Shown piece by piece: positions 1-8,105 of a DNA stretch of 64,000 bases. Origin of the DNA: DAHUYF01 sp035623985. Lineage in GTDB: Bacteria; Pseudomonadota; Alphaproteobacteria; ATCC43930; CGMCC-115725. The notes under the pieces were generated by a model. It saw nothing but the letters and a program-made list of their open reading frames with translations. It had not been told where the DNA came from and made no database searches. The DNA lies in contig DASPSJ010000087.1 in NCBI GenBank assembly GCA_035623985.1, forward strand, positions 1 to 64,000, read 5' to 3'. Made by a program: the position numbers and the translations under genes. How positions within the stretch are numbered: the stretch's first letter is position 1; every line of letters begins with the position of its first letter.

Positions 1-88
1 ATTACGAAAGAGACTACGTCAACACCGTCTCATAAGTGCACCATATAGGGTAACAGTTTCGCGTAAAAAATTGAGTCGGAAGAGTCGC

Positions 89-1699
89 TTAGCCCTTGCC
101 GCCGTTAGCTAAATTCCTTTCCGTGGAAATCCAGGCTAGTGATCTACGCAATTGATCTCTCGCTTTTGAGCCTTCGTCCCCGAAACTCCCGGCAGCCAAC
201 CAAAGAATCCTTTGCTCATCGGGACCAAGGTTCTGCCATTGATTTCTCAGACGGATAAAATTCGCACGGTCATGCCAGTGCTTCCAGCAGTCGATGCAAG
301 CACGCTTGACCGATTGAGATGAACTCCCATCGTAGACGCGCCTGACAAAGACACCTCGCGTCTCTGTTCTCTTAAATCGTATAGTGCGCAAAAAGTGCAA
401 GATGTTAGCCTCCGGCATCAGAAGGTGTGAGGCGGCGGAAGGCACGCGATCAAGAAGATCATCAATCTGGTCAAATATCACCTGAAAATCATCGTTGGAG
501 CGCACGGAATAGACGCCTCGCATGATCTTTGACCACGATGCCCTGAATGAGTCGAGATTTTGGGGGTCCAACAGCGTTGCGCACAATTGAGCAGCCACGT
601 TAGGTTCTTGAAACTTCAAAGCCCGACCTATCTGAGCAAGCACGAAATTATCTGGTTGGGATTTTTCCTTTTCAAGATCGAGTAGGAATGAAATATCAAT
701 CTCCTCGAAGGATTTTTTGAGTTGCTGGTACTCGGCCTGTGCTGTGTCAGAATACGGATCGAAATGCAGGTCAAGCTCCCTCAAAGCGACACTCGCGTCT
801 TCGCCATCGCCAAGCTGCGCGGCAATATAGTCCACATAATGTTTTGCGCTGAGAATTGTGGTCTTGCTTCGATTGAGCGACAACCCATAGTCGGCAAGCG
901 AATGAGATAGAACCGACAGCGCCTTATAGGCCTCCTGTCGCGAATCGCAGATCAATGTGAAGTCGTCAACATAGCGATGCCAAACGATGCTTGCATCAGA
1001 GAGCGAGCGGTCGATGGGGGTCATCATGACTTCCGCAAGGACTCGCGCGCATTGCCCACCCACCGGTAGCCCGAATGACCGACCAGCCGCCAGCTTGCTT
1101 AGAATACGATCAACCTGCACGGCGACGGTGGAACCTTCAGCTCCGAGATCTTTGATCACGTTTTCTAATCGATGGTGGTAGATATGCTCGTAGAAACTCG
1201 AAATATCCGTCTGGACGACGACGCATCCCTCGCTTTTCAGTGCCTCTTCTTCAAGGGTCGCCTCTTTGTACGCTCGCCACGACTTCGATTTATCGAAGAT
1301 TGCGGAAGCTTCGCCGCCAAGGCGATAAGAGTGTACCCGAGGGCTCCGGTTTCCTTCATTTGCCTCAGCAATAGCTAGTCCGAGGCCATTCAGATATAGG
1401 TTCCAGAACGGATGGATTTTTGTAGTGATTCGAAATCCGTGAGATCCCGAGGGAACTAGTAATCGCTCAGCACCGACCGTAAGCTCGTTCATAAACGCAG
1501 CTGCATCCTTAACAGATTTTGCTTCTATCGACTGGAATAAATCAAAACAAATTTGCGCAAGATTCTCCGATTTATCCCTTATGAACCCAGCATCGGTGTC
1601 ATATGGCAATGTATCATTCTCTCCGCTTTGACCTATTTCCAAAGCGGCTTTTAAGAAATGATCTCTCTTGACGTCCATTTTTGGGTTGCCCCGCGTCAT
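89..1699 (-). CDS. Reverse transcriptase of the defence-associated (UG/Abi-like) type
   Basis: A 536-residue protein with a clear reverse transcriptase core: motif A around residues 161-174 (TDISSFYEHIY, catalytic D165), motif B' at 210-216 (GLPVGGQ), motif C at 243-246 (YVDD inside HRYVDDF), and a motif D-like stretch near 270-285. It has no maturase or HNH domain, so it is not a group II intron protein. Instead it has a long helical C-terminal half of about 250 residues, as in UG/Abi reverse transcriptases used in phage defence. The ATG at 1699 and a second in-frame ATG at 1678 are both possible, and neither has a convincing ribosome-binding site. A four-helix membrane protein and a zinc-finger protein lie upstream on the same strand. 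Assignment as an RT is firm; the defence role is inferred from architecture and context. Confidence 0.88.
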   Translation of the reverse strand: MTRGNPKMDVKRDHFLKAALEIGQSGENDTLPYDTDAGFIRDKSENLAQICFDLFQSIEAKSVKDAAAFMNELTVGAERLLVPSGSHGFRITTKIHPFWNLYLNGLGLAIAEANEGNRSPRVHSYRLGGEASAIFDKSKSWRAYKEATLEEEALKSEGCVVVQTDISSFYEHIYHHRLENVIKDLGAEGSTVAVQVDRILSKLAAGRSFGLPVGGQCARVLAEVMMTPIDRSLSDASIVWHRYVDDFTLICDSRQEAYKALSVLSHSLADYGLSLNRSKTTILSAKHYVDYIAAQLGDGEDASVALRELDLHFDPYSDTAQAEYQQLKKSFEEIDISFLLDLEKEKSQPDNFVLAQIGRALKFQEPNVAAQLCATLLDPQNLDSFRASWSKIMRGVYSVRSNDDFQVIFDQIDDLLDRVPSAASHLLMPEANILHFLRTIRFKRTETRGVFVRRVYDGSSSQSVKRACIDCWKHWHDRANFIRLRNQWQNLGPDEQRILWLAAGSFGDEGSKARDQLRRSLAWISTERNLANGGKG

Positions 1700-1940
1700 G
1701 GTCTGAGATGCCGTATGCCCTCAAAATGGCCCACCTTTATTATCTGCATTGTTGCGGCGGATAATTTTCAAAATCTAGCATGACGCATCCGAAATTTGCC
1801 TTGCTGTATTGCCCTAAGAGGGGCGGGCTCGCCGGCAAGCCGCAGCATCCGGTGACGGAATAAGCTGTGGGCTCGAATTGGTATTTTCTGCGTATGACCA
1901 AAAGCGGACACTCGGTGCTCTGGTATGAGTTTGCCAGCGG
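1700..1940 (-). other. Intergenic leader of the reverse transcriptase gene
   Basis: This 241-base gap separates the membrane protein gene from the RT gene, whereas the two upstream genes of the cassette are only 4 bases apart. It is AT-rich near the RT start and contains a short GC-rich self-complementary patch around 1825-1845. No open reading frame with a convincing start was seen. Several defence RTs use a structured RNA encoded next to the RT as template, so this is a plausible but unproven place for one, or for an RT promoter. Confidence 0.3.
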
Positions 1941-2495
1941 CTAAGTGCCGGACCCTGATAAGGCGAACGCGGCTACAATGATGAGGTATGCAATTGTAAC
2001 GGCGGCGAACGTGCCGTCGGGCATGACGGCGAATAGCGAAAACGGCAGGACGAATATACCTGTGTTGAACGCTGCTAGGCTGACAAAGAAATATTTCTCA
2101 CGTTGCCCAATACGTCGGGTGATTATGTCGTTGTCCACAGCTTTCTGTTCATCAGATCTCCCGGCGCCAAGCTTGCTCGCGATTTCATCCGTGTTGACCA
2201 TCTTCGCATAAATGGCGCCGATCACACTGATGTAAAAACACGCACAGCAGATCGCGCTCAACACCATCACTGCATTTTTTACCTGAAAGTCCCACCCGCT
2301 ACCAATGATGGAGCCGATGACGAAGACGCATTCGAATTTTCGCTCTCCGAGTTCATCCGGCCGGATAACGCTAATCGCAGCAAAGTAGGCACCTGCAAAA
2401 CCGAAGAGGATTGAGCACAGTATCGGAATGCCTTCCTCCAGCGCTTTGCTCCGATTCGGGAAACGGCGGTTAAGAGGGTAGCTCGGGGTGGTCAT
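1941..2495 (-). CDS. Four-helix integral membrane protein of unknown function
   Basis: A 184-residue protein I do not recognise. Four hydrophobic segments are visible at about residues 22-44, 73-96, 135-157 and 161-180. A charged, probably cytoplasmic loop of about 38 residues (97-134) lies between helices 2 and 3. The ATG at 2495 sits 4 bases after the stop of the zinc-finger gene, so the two are probably co-transcribed. The RT gene follows after 241 bases on the same strand. If the cassette is a defence system, a membrane protein would be a natural effector, but nothing in the sequence identifies a known effector fold. Confidence 0.7.
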   Translation of the reverse strand: MTTPSYPLNRRFPNRSKALEEGIPILCSILFGFAGAYFAAISVIRPDELGERKFECVFVIGSIIGSGWDFQVKNAVMVLSAICCACFYISVIGAIYAKMVNTDEIASKLGAGRSDEQKAVDNDIITRRIGQREKYFFVSLAAFNTGIFVLPFSLFAVMPDGTFAAVTIAYLIIVAAFALSGSGT

Positions 2496-2499
2496 CGCG

Positions 2500-2820
2500 C
2501 TAAAGTTGGTTACCGCATTTCACGCAATTTGTGAGAGGATGGCGGTCGCAATAGTCGGCACCGCATTGCGCGCAGTGCTTCGACGCCCTGCTTTGGCGAT
2601 AGGAATGCGGATTATGAGGCATGTCGCAGGACAAGAGTTTGGGATTGCTAATGCCTATAAAACCCATGCTGTAAAATGTTTGTCGCACCACATCGCTAAC
2701 CGGTTGCTCCAGATGGCTGGCTATAACCGTAGCGAGAGACTCATCGCCTTCCGCAGCATGATTAGCTATGCGTGCGATGAATTCCTTCATAACACGGTCG
2801 AGTTGATCTTCGGAGATCAT
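2500..2820 (-). CDS. Small protein with C-terminal zinc-binding motif
   Basis: A 106-residue protein when read from the ATG at 2820, which is preceded by a good Shine-Dalgarno (GGAGG with 4 bases spacing). An upstream in-frame TTG at 2895 is less likely. The N-terminal 50 residues look helical. The C-terminus holds a dense set of ligands: H82, C83-x2-C86, C91-x2-H94 and C99-x2-C102, a probable cross-braced zinc finger ending four residues before the stop. The family is not recognised. The gene is the first of a minus-strand unit with the membrane protein 4 bases downstream and the reverse transcriptase after that. Confidence 0.65.
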   Translation of the reverse strand: MISEDQLDRVMKEFIARIANHAAEGDESLATVIASHLEQPVSDVVRQTFYSMGFIGISNPKLLSCDMPHNPHSYRQSRASKHCAQCGADYCDRHPLTNCVKCGNQL

Positions 2821-2980
2821 GCCGCCTCCAGGATTAAAGCGTACGACATCCAAGAGAGAGATACTTATAGTCTCTCCCGCCGGGACTGTGACCAAGCTGT
2901 CAGCATCGACTTATTGTCCAGTCGCATCGGCACAGCACTAGCTATGATGACACGTCGCGGTTGATTATTCAAGGTCTCAC

Positions 2981-3070
2981 TCAATCGGAATCGCCGGGTC
3001 CGTCGGATTCGTGCGGCTCAGTAGGAATATCACGTCGCTGAATTTCTGCCCGATCCATCGCGGACATCAT
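2981..3070 (-). CDS. Possible 29-residue peptide gene
   Basis: A short reading frame begins with two consecutive ATG codons and runs 29 codons to TGA. It is hydrophilic and acidic towards the end. It precedes the zinc-finger gene on the same strand. The upstream ribosome-binding match is weak, so it may be spurious; it is listed only because it fills an otherwise empty gap. Confidence 0.15.
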   Translation of the reverse strand: MMSAMDRAEIQRRDIPTEPHESDGPGDSD

Positions 3071-3127
3071 TAGGCCTGTCCCTAAGACAAGATCACGACC
3101 ACTCACGCAGCCTCGTCGCTCGCGGCT

Positions 3128-4054
3128 TCAGTGCAGCCGCGTCCTGAACTTGCCGGGCGACATGCCGTAATGTTTCTTGAACACGTTGGAAAAGCCGGGC
3201 GCGCTCTTGAAGCCGGCGTCGCGCGCGACCTGCTCGATGGAGGTCGTGCCGTGCCTCAGCGCCTCGACGGCGCGGGCGAGACGCCGCTCCACCAGATACG
3301 CATAGGGCGTGCGCTGCGTCGCCGCGCGAAAGCTGCGGATGAGATAATATTTGGAAACGCCGACGAGCTGCGCGAGATCGGCGAGCGCGATGTCGCGGCC
3401 GATATTGGCGTCGATGTAGGCGAGGACGCGCGCCAGGTGCCGCGGCGCGAGGGGATGAGGCGCAGGCGCCGCCGTTCGCCTGCGGCTCTTCTGCGAGACG
3501 TTTGAATGCCAGCACGCCAGATGCCGGATCAACAGCTCCATCGATTGCGTGAGGAGCAGCCCGTCGGGGTATTTGCCGCCGCCGCCGAAGGTCTCGAATT
3601 CGCTGCGGAGCATCGTGAAATAGCCGTGCAGCCAAGGATCGTGGACGGCGAAAAGCGGATCTATCTCGGGCGCGGCGGAGCGGCCGAAATTCTCGTCGGC
3701 ATGTTGATCGATGAGCGACGGCGGGATGTAGACGTGCATGACCTCGCAGACGCCGCCGCGGACCCATTCGACGCACTCGTCTCTCGGGCTGAACGTGACC
3801 GAGCCGTGCTGCGCGCGCGTGCCGACGCAGCGGCCTTGCACGAGCTTGGCGACCGAGGTCGAGCCGCCGATGTGATACATGAGCGTGTGCTGCGCGAGCA
3901 CCGTTTGCGTCGCGTTGTGGGAGGCGGGGCGGCGCCACTTGGCGGCGATGACCTCGCCGCCCGGGTCGTGCACGACGTAATCCGCCTCTGTCGGACCGTT
4001 CGTCGAGAGATACTGACTGAACGCCGAGGGTTCGGTCGGCTGGCGATCCAACAT
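3128..4054 (-). CDS. AraC/XylS family transcriptional regulator
   Basis: A 308-residue regulator read from the ATG at 4054, which has a strong GGGAGG ribosome-binding site 6 bases upstream; an in-frame ATG at 4108 lacks one. The N-terminal 190 residues are a sensor domain. The C-terminal 100 residues carry the double helix-turn-helix of AraC proteins, with the characteristic YYLIRSFRAATQRTPYAYL and GFSNVFKKHYGMSPGKFR segments. It is transcribed divergently from the tannase gene with 206 bases between the starts. It therefore probably controls that gene in response to a phenolic ester or its product; the inducer is a guess. Confidence 0.9.
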   Translation of the reverse strand: MLDRQPTEPSAFSQYLSTNGPTEADYVVHDPGGEVIAAKWRRPASHNATQTVLAQHTLMYHIGGSTSVAKLVQGRCVGTRAQHGSVTFSPRDECVEWVRGGVCEVMHVYIPPSLIDQHADENFGRSAAPEIDPLFAVHDPWLHGYFTMLRSEFETFGGGGKYPDGLLLTQSMELLIRHLACWHSNVSQKSRRRTAAPAPHPLAPRHLARVLAYIDANIGRDIALADLAQLVGVSKYYLIRSFRAATQRTPYAYLVERRLARAVEALRHGTTSIEQVARDAGFKSAPGFSNVFKKHYGMSPGKFRTRLH

Positions 4055-4102
4055 GCGTGACCTCCCGTTTCGCACGCCATAACCGAAATTGACGTGCATC
4101 GA

Positions 4103-4117
4103 TTTCAATTATTGAAA
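4103..4117. promoter_or_regulatory. Inverted repeat in AraC-tannase intergenic region
   Basis: A perfect 7-base inverted repeat around one central base (TTTCAAT T ATTGAAA) lies in the divergent promoter region, 49 bases upstream of the AraC start. It could be an operator or could overlap the regulator's own promoter. The assignment rests on symmetry and position only. Confidence 0.35.
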
Positions 4118-4220
4118 CATTCTTTGCGGCGAGGCGCTCTCCCCGCGCTTTCCCCGATTATCATACGCTTGAGGTATCGCGGCGGGAAGTTTCTCGCCGC
4201 GGCGCCCGGGGACTACGCAG

Positions 4221-4237
4221 CCTCTCGCCGCGAGAGG
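4221..4237. promoter_or_regulatory. Perfect inverted repeat just upstream of tannase start
   Basis: Eight-base arms around one base (CCTCTCGC C GCGAGAGG) end 23 bases before the tannase ATG and just ahead of its GGGGAGG ribosome-binding site. In RNA it would fold as a six-pair hairpin with a five-base loop; as DNA it is a good operator candidate. Confidence 0.4.
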
Positions 4238-4260
4238 CATGCAACGGGGAGGAAGAACGC

Positions 4261-6054
4261 ATGAGCAAGCGAGCGACCATCGGGCGATGGGCGGTCGGCT
4301 TCGGCGCCTGCGCGCTGATCGCCTTCGGGGTTGGAGGAGTGCCGAGCGGGGCCGCCGCCGCGGCGCCGAGTTGCGCGAGCCTGGCAACCGACCCTCAATC
4401 CGGGCTCACGAACAATCCGGTGATCAAATCGGCGACCAGCGCGCTCGTGACGACGGCCGCCAATGTCAAATACTGCCGGGTGACCCTGGTCTACGGCACC
4501 ACCGCGACGGAAAACATCACCATTGCCGTGGGCCTGCCGCTGAGCACGGGCGACGGCGGATCGGGCGGCATTCGCGGCGCCTGGAACGGCCGCACGCAGG
4601 GCCTCGGCGGCGCCGGCTGCGCGGGAAACCTCGTCGTCGATTCCGCCGTGAACACCGGCTATGTCGGATCGGGAACCGACGGCGGCCACAGCGGCGGCGA
4701 CTGCACGCCCGGCGTGAACGCGAACGGGACCTACAATCTCGAATTCATCGAGGATTTCTTCCGCATCGGCATCAAGCAGCAGATTCTCTGGTCGAAGAAA
4801 ATCGCGACGACCTATTACGGCATCCCTCCCGTCTACAATTATTGGAACGGCTGCTCGACCGGCGGCCGCCAGGGATATCTCCTGGCGCAGGAATTGGGCG
4901 ACGAGCTCGACGGCATCCTGGCCAGCGCACCGGCGATGTACTGGACGCGCTTCCAGACCGCGCAAATGTGGGGCGAAATGGCGATGTTCGATTTGGCGGG
5001 CGAAGCGCCGGCCGGTGCCGTTTCTCCCGCCAAGCTCGTGGCGGCGCAGAAGGCGGCGCTCGCCGCCTGCGATGGCAATGACGGCGTCCTCGACGGCATC
5101 ATCGACGATCCCCGTTCCTGCCACTTCGACGCCTCCGCCAATATCTGCGGGCAGCCCGGGGCCCCGGCGGCGCCTCTCTGCCTCACGTCGGACGAGGCCC
5201 TGGCGGTCAACAAGATCTGGGACGGGCCGCGCAACCGGCATGACGATCGGATCTGGTTCCCGCTCGATCGCGCCAGCGATTTCAGCATCCTCGACGGGAC
5301 CCCGCCGTTCACGCTCGGCGTTACCCAGATCGAATGGGATCTGACGGATACGAGCTACTCGCCGCCTTCGACCAAGTGGGACACGATCACCATCGCGGGA
5401 CCCGGCCTCGACTACCCGCAAGTGGCGCAGGACGGCTCGCGCAACATCGCCGACGTCACCGACACCTTCGGGCCGCTCGATACGTTCAAGGCGCATGACG
5501 GCAAGATGATGACCTTCGTCGGCGGGAACGATCAGTTCATCTATCCGCGTGGCGTGATCAACTACTATCGAGAGATGGCGGCACGCTACCGGGCGGATGT
5601 CGATGAAACCGGTTTCGAAGGCGTGCAGAGCTTCTACCGTTTGTTCCATGCGCCAGGGGTCGGCCATTGCGGCCTGCCGATTCTCTCGCTCGGCACGGTC
5701 GGGCCTTGGCCGCAGAACGGCGCCGATTTCCAAGCCCTCATCAACTGGGTCGAGCACGGCGTCGCGCCGAGCCAGGTTCCGGGCAACGGCCTCGCCACCG
5801 GCGGACAGCCGCTCTCTCGCCCGCTCTGCCCTTATCCGCAGACGGCGGTGTATAGCGGCAGCGGCAACATTTACAACGCCGCCAATTGGTCCTGCGGCGG
5901 CAATCTGGAAACGCCCCAGGTCGTCTGCCCCGATGTGCTTGTGCGCTACAAGCACGAGGTGAATGGACACCTCGATTACGAAGGCTCGGGAGTCAACCCT
6001 GCCGAATGCGGCGTGCACGACCCTGGTGACGGAGGTCACGACGGTGACGACTGA
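4261..6054 (+). CDS. Secreted tannase/feruloyl esterase family protein
   Basis: A 597-residue protein with a signal peptide (about residues 1-36, hydrophobic core then an alanine-rich cleavage region). It has the CS-D-HC arrangement of the tannase/feruloyl esterase family: C198-S199 in NGCSTGGRQGY, D424 in GGNDQF, and H469-C470 in GVGHCG, where the two cysteines clamp the catalytic serine and histidine. Length fits the family. Expected activity is hydrolysis of gallate or hydroxycinnamate esters from plant material in the periplasm or outside the cell; the exact substrate cannot be read from sequence. The ATG at 4261 follows a strong GGGGAGG. The gene is monocistronic, divergent from the AraC regulator and closed by a strong terminator. 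Confidence 0.9.
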   Translation: MSKRATIGRWAVGFGACALIAFGVGGVPSGAAAAAPSCASLATDPQSGLTNNPVIKSATSALVTTAANVKYCRVTLVYGTTATENITIAVGLPLSTGDGGSGGIRGAWNGRTQGLGGAGCAGNLVVDSAVNTGYVGSGTDGGHSGGDCTPGVNANGTYNLEFIEDFFRIGIKQQILWSKKIATTYYGIPPVYNYWNGCSTGGRQGYLLAQELGDELDGILASAPAMYWTRFQTAQMWGEMAMFDLAGEAPAGAVSPAKLVAAQKAALAACDGNDGVLDGIIDDPRSCHFDASANICGQPGAPAAPLCLTSDEALAVNKIWDGPRNRHDDRIWFPLDRASDFSILDGTPPFTLGVTQIEWDLTDTSYSPPSTKWDTITIAGPGLDYPQVAQDGSRNIADVTDTFGPLDTFKAHDGKMMTFVGGNDQFIYPRGVINYYREMAARYRADVDETGFEGVQSFYRLFHAPGVGHCGLPILSLGTVGPWPQNGADFQALINWVEHGVAPSQVPGNGLATGGQPLSRPLCPYPQTAVYSGSGNIYNAANWSCGGNLETPQVVCPDVLVRYKHEVNGHLDYEGSGVNPAECGVHDPGDGGHDGDD

Positions 6055-6088
6055 AGCCGCGCCTTTCCGGGCTGAAGGACCAACGTGT

Positions 6089-6122
6089 CAGGCTCGCGCT
6101 AAACCGCGCGAGCCTGTTTTTT
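6089..6122 (+). terminator. Rho-independent terminator after tannase gene
   Basis: A perfect 10-base-pair stem (6089-6098 with 6107-6116), eight-base loop, followed immediately by six T residues. It begins 35 bases after the tannase stop codon. Confidence 0.9.
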
Positions 6123-6288
6123 CGCAATGCACCAGTAACCGCCGGCGGTACGCATATTGCAGCGATCCCCCAAGGCATCCGGCTAGCGGGGTATCGCTGA
6201 AGATCGAGGTCTCCTGGGTTGCCTGTCGCGAGAACCAAGGCAGCGAGCCGGGGCTTATCATTCGCAACTGCCTTTGGGGCTCAGCGGA

Positions 6289-6567
6289 TTAATGGGTCTT
6301 CGGTTCGGGCTGCTTCCCGCATCGTCTGTCGAGGATTTCTATCTCCGCCGGGCCGTCAAAGACAGGATTTACGGTCACCTTGTGTTGTGGATCGGTGAAC
6401 ATCGCGTTTGCCTGCCAGTTTCCGTTTGCCAGCTTAACGACATCGCTGCACGAAACCTTGTTGGCGGCATCCGCCGGCCCAGTGACGCTATACATTTCTG
6501 CAGCGTGTGTCGTCGAGGTCATTGAAACCGTCAGAACGACGAGAAGATAAAAGGGTGGCGCGCGCAT
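6289..6567 (-). CDS. Small secreted hypothetical protein
   Basis: A 92-residue protein read from the ATG at 6567, with a GGAGA about 10 bases upstream. A signal peptide is clear (MRAPPFYLLVVLTVSMTS, cleavage near the THA-A junction). The mature part of about 70 residues contains two cysteines (in VSCSD and RRCGK) that could form a disulfide, and a probable beta-rich fold. Small periplasmic proteins of this layout are frequent in alphaproteobacteria; I assign no function. An in-frame ATG at 6594 would add nine residues ahead of the signal peptide and is less likely. Confidence 0.6.
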   Translation of the reverse strand: MRAPPFYLLVVLTVSMTSTTHAAEMYSVTGPADAANKVSCSDVVKLANGNWQANAMFTDPQHKVTVNPVFDGPAEIEILDRRCGKQPEPKTH

Positions 6568-6972
6568 TGGGAATGTCTCCGCTGATTGCCGCATCGCATG
6601 GAGCGGTTGACCGCAATGGAAACCTAATGCATTGACCGACCAAGCTTTCACCGTTCCTGCGCCGGCTCCAAATCGCCGCGGGTTAAGATCACGGCGACGG
6701 TTGCAGCCGCGGCCTTTCTCTTGGGATTGGGTCCGTGGCACTATCGGATCGCAACGCGAACGCTGCTTTGATCTATGTCAACCAACGGCGAGCGCAGGGC
6801 GCGGTCCTCACGTCGCGATCATGGCGCCTTGGGCGGTGCGGCATGGTATTCGCGCGGAAGGGATGGCGCCCCGGGCCGAGCGCGCGAAATCGCCGCGCCC
6901 CACTCCGGCGCATTGAGTCCGGTGGTGGCGCATGGCGGCCGAATTCGTTGGATTTTGAGTGCGCGCCTTTGC
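6568..6972. other. Intergenic region without a supported gene
   Basis: A gap of about 405 bases between the secreted-protein gene and the end of the decarboxylase beta-subunit gene. Frames on both strands are open in places, but none has a ribosome-binding site with a sensible start or recognisable protein character. The region probably holds the promoter of the small secreted protein near 6570-6700. Confidence 0.5.
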
Positions 6973-7569
6973 CTACGCCAGATCCGCGCCCGGCCCGAGC
7001 AGCGCCGCGCGGAAGCGGGTCTTGAGCAAGCCGCCGTCGCGCGGCGGCAGCACCAGCGGCGGCGAATCGGCGGCGATCTTGATCTGGGCGAAGAGCGGGC
7101 CTTGCCGCGCTCGCAGACGCTCGCGCAGCGCCTCGACGCCGGCCATGGCGCGGATCGTCTCGCTCTGCGCAAAGCCGCAGCCGGCGGCGATGGCGGCGAG
7201 GTCGACGCCCAGCGCGGTGTGCGTCTCCTGCATGCCGGTCTCGCCATAGCGCTCGTTGTCGAGCACGACGAGCGCGAGGTTGGCCGGGCGCTGCACCGCG
7301 ATGGTGGCGAGGCTGCCCAGCCCCATCAGCATCTCGCCATCGCCGGTCAGCACCAGCACGTCGCGGTCGGGCTGGGCGAGCGCGAGGCCGAGCCCGACCG
7401 TCGCGGCGCTCCCCATGGCGCCCCAGAGCGGGAAGGTGAGCGGACTGTCGCCGGCGGCGGTCGCGTCCCAGGCGGGCGCGCCGAGCCCGGTGACGACCAG
7501 CAGGTCGCCGCGCTCGGCGAGCAGCGAGCGGACGACCGCGCGGCGGTCGAGCAAATTGGCGCGGCTCAT
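6973..7569 (-). CDS. TPP-dependent decarboxylase, beta (TPP-binding) subunit
   Basis: A 198-residue protein matching the C-terminal, cofactor-binding half of thiamine-pyrophosphate decarboxylases of the sulfopyruvate/phosphonopyruvate type. The TPP/Mg2+ motif is visible as GDGEMLMGLGSLATI followed by an NERYGETG segment. It lies 8 bases after the stop of the alpha subunit, the usual layout for two-chain enzymes of this group. The substrate is probably a 2-oxo acid. Because the third gene of the operon is an enolase-superfamily dehydratase-like gene, sulfonate or phosphonate metabolism is not implied by context; a sugar-acid or other 2-oxo acid pathway is equally possible. Confidence 0.82.
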   Translation of the reverse strand: MSRANLLDRRAVVRSLLAERGDLLVVTGLGAPAWDATAAGDSPLTFPLWGAMGSAATVGLGLALAQPDRDVLVLTGDGEMLMGLGSLATIAVQRPANLALVVLDNERYGETGMQETHTALGVDLAAIAAGCGFAQSETIRAMAGVEALRERLRARQGPLFAQIKIAADSPPLVLPPRDGGLLKTRFRAALLGPGADLA

Positions 7570-7577
7570 GGGCGCGC

Positions 7578-8105
7578 TCACTTCTGAAAAGACTTGGCGC
7601 CGACGAGCTGCTGCGACAGCAGCACGGCGACGGCGCAATAGCTGGCGAAGGCAAGCCGCGCCGCGCCGGCAACGGCGGCGCCGACCTCCGCCGCCTCGCT
7701 CACGCGCTGGACGAGGACGTCGGCGCACGCGAGCGCCTCGGGCGTGGCGCGGCCCATCGGCACCTGCCACGGATTGAATTCGCCGAATTCGCCGCGCATG
7801 GTGACGAGCGTTAGCAGCGGGAAGCGGCAGGTCTCGATCAGCGCCAGCGCGTTGATGCAATTGCCGACGCCGCTCGACTGCATCAGCAGCACCGAGCGCT
7901 GGCCGCCGAGCCAGGCGCCGGCGGCAAGGCCGACGCCTTCCTCCTCGCTGGTGAGCGGCACCATGCGCATCCGGGGATCGCCGGCGCAAAGCTGGATCAG
8001 CCGCGCATGCCCGGCATCGGGGACATAGGCGACCTGGCGGATATCGGCCGATTTGAGCGCGGCATAGCTGTCGGCCGGCCAGTCGACGCCGCCGCCGGCG
8101 CTCAC
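7578..8105 (-). CDS. TPP-dependent decarboxylase, alpha (pyrimidine-binding) subunit
   Basis: A 175-residue protein corresponding to the N-terminal PYR domain of the same decarboxylase group. The glutamate that activates TPP is expected in the PLTSEEEGVGLAAGAWLGG segment, and the LLMQSSGVGNCINAL stretch is typical. It starts with GTG at 8105, overlapping the TGA of the upstream enolase-superfamily gene (GTGA), which indicates translational coupling. The upstream gene now carries an internal stop, so coupled expression of this subunit may be reduced. Confidence 0.82.
   Translation of the reverse strand: MSAGGGVDWPADSYAALKSADIRQVAYVPDAGHARLIQLCAGDPRMRMVPLTSEEEGVGLAAGAWLGGQRSVLLMQSSGVGNCINALALIETCRFPLLTLVTMRGEFGEFNPWQVPMGRATPEALACADVLVQRVSEAAEVGAAVAGAARLAFASYCAVAVLLSQQLVGAKSFQK

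Larger units (their letters stand above)
1..3090. other. AT-richer accessory stretch (left edge)
   Basis: Base composition and codon use here are visibly less GC-rich than in the rest of the window, for example in runs such as the 1500-1560 region. The stretch carries only minus-strand genes with no housekeeping role. It changes abruptly to the high-GC AraC/tannase region near 3.1 kb. I infer horizontally acquired DNA. No integrase, IS end or tRNA attachment site is visible inside the window, so the left boundary probably lies outside it. Confidence 0.6.

Noticed and set aside
89..1699. Group II intron-encoded protein or retron reverse transcriptase
   Set aside because: No maturase/HNH region or intron domain structures; the protein is much longer than retron RTs and has a helical C-terminal half instead.
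4213..6039. 608-codon frame antisense to the tannase gene
   Set aside because: Arginine/alanine-rich composition typical of the complementary frame of a GC-rich gene; the tannase on the other strand has signal peptide and catalytic motifs.
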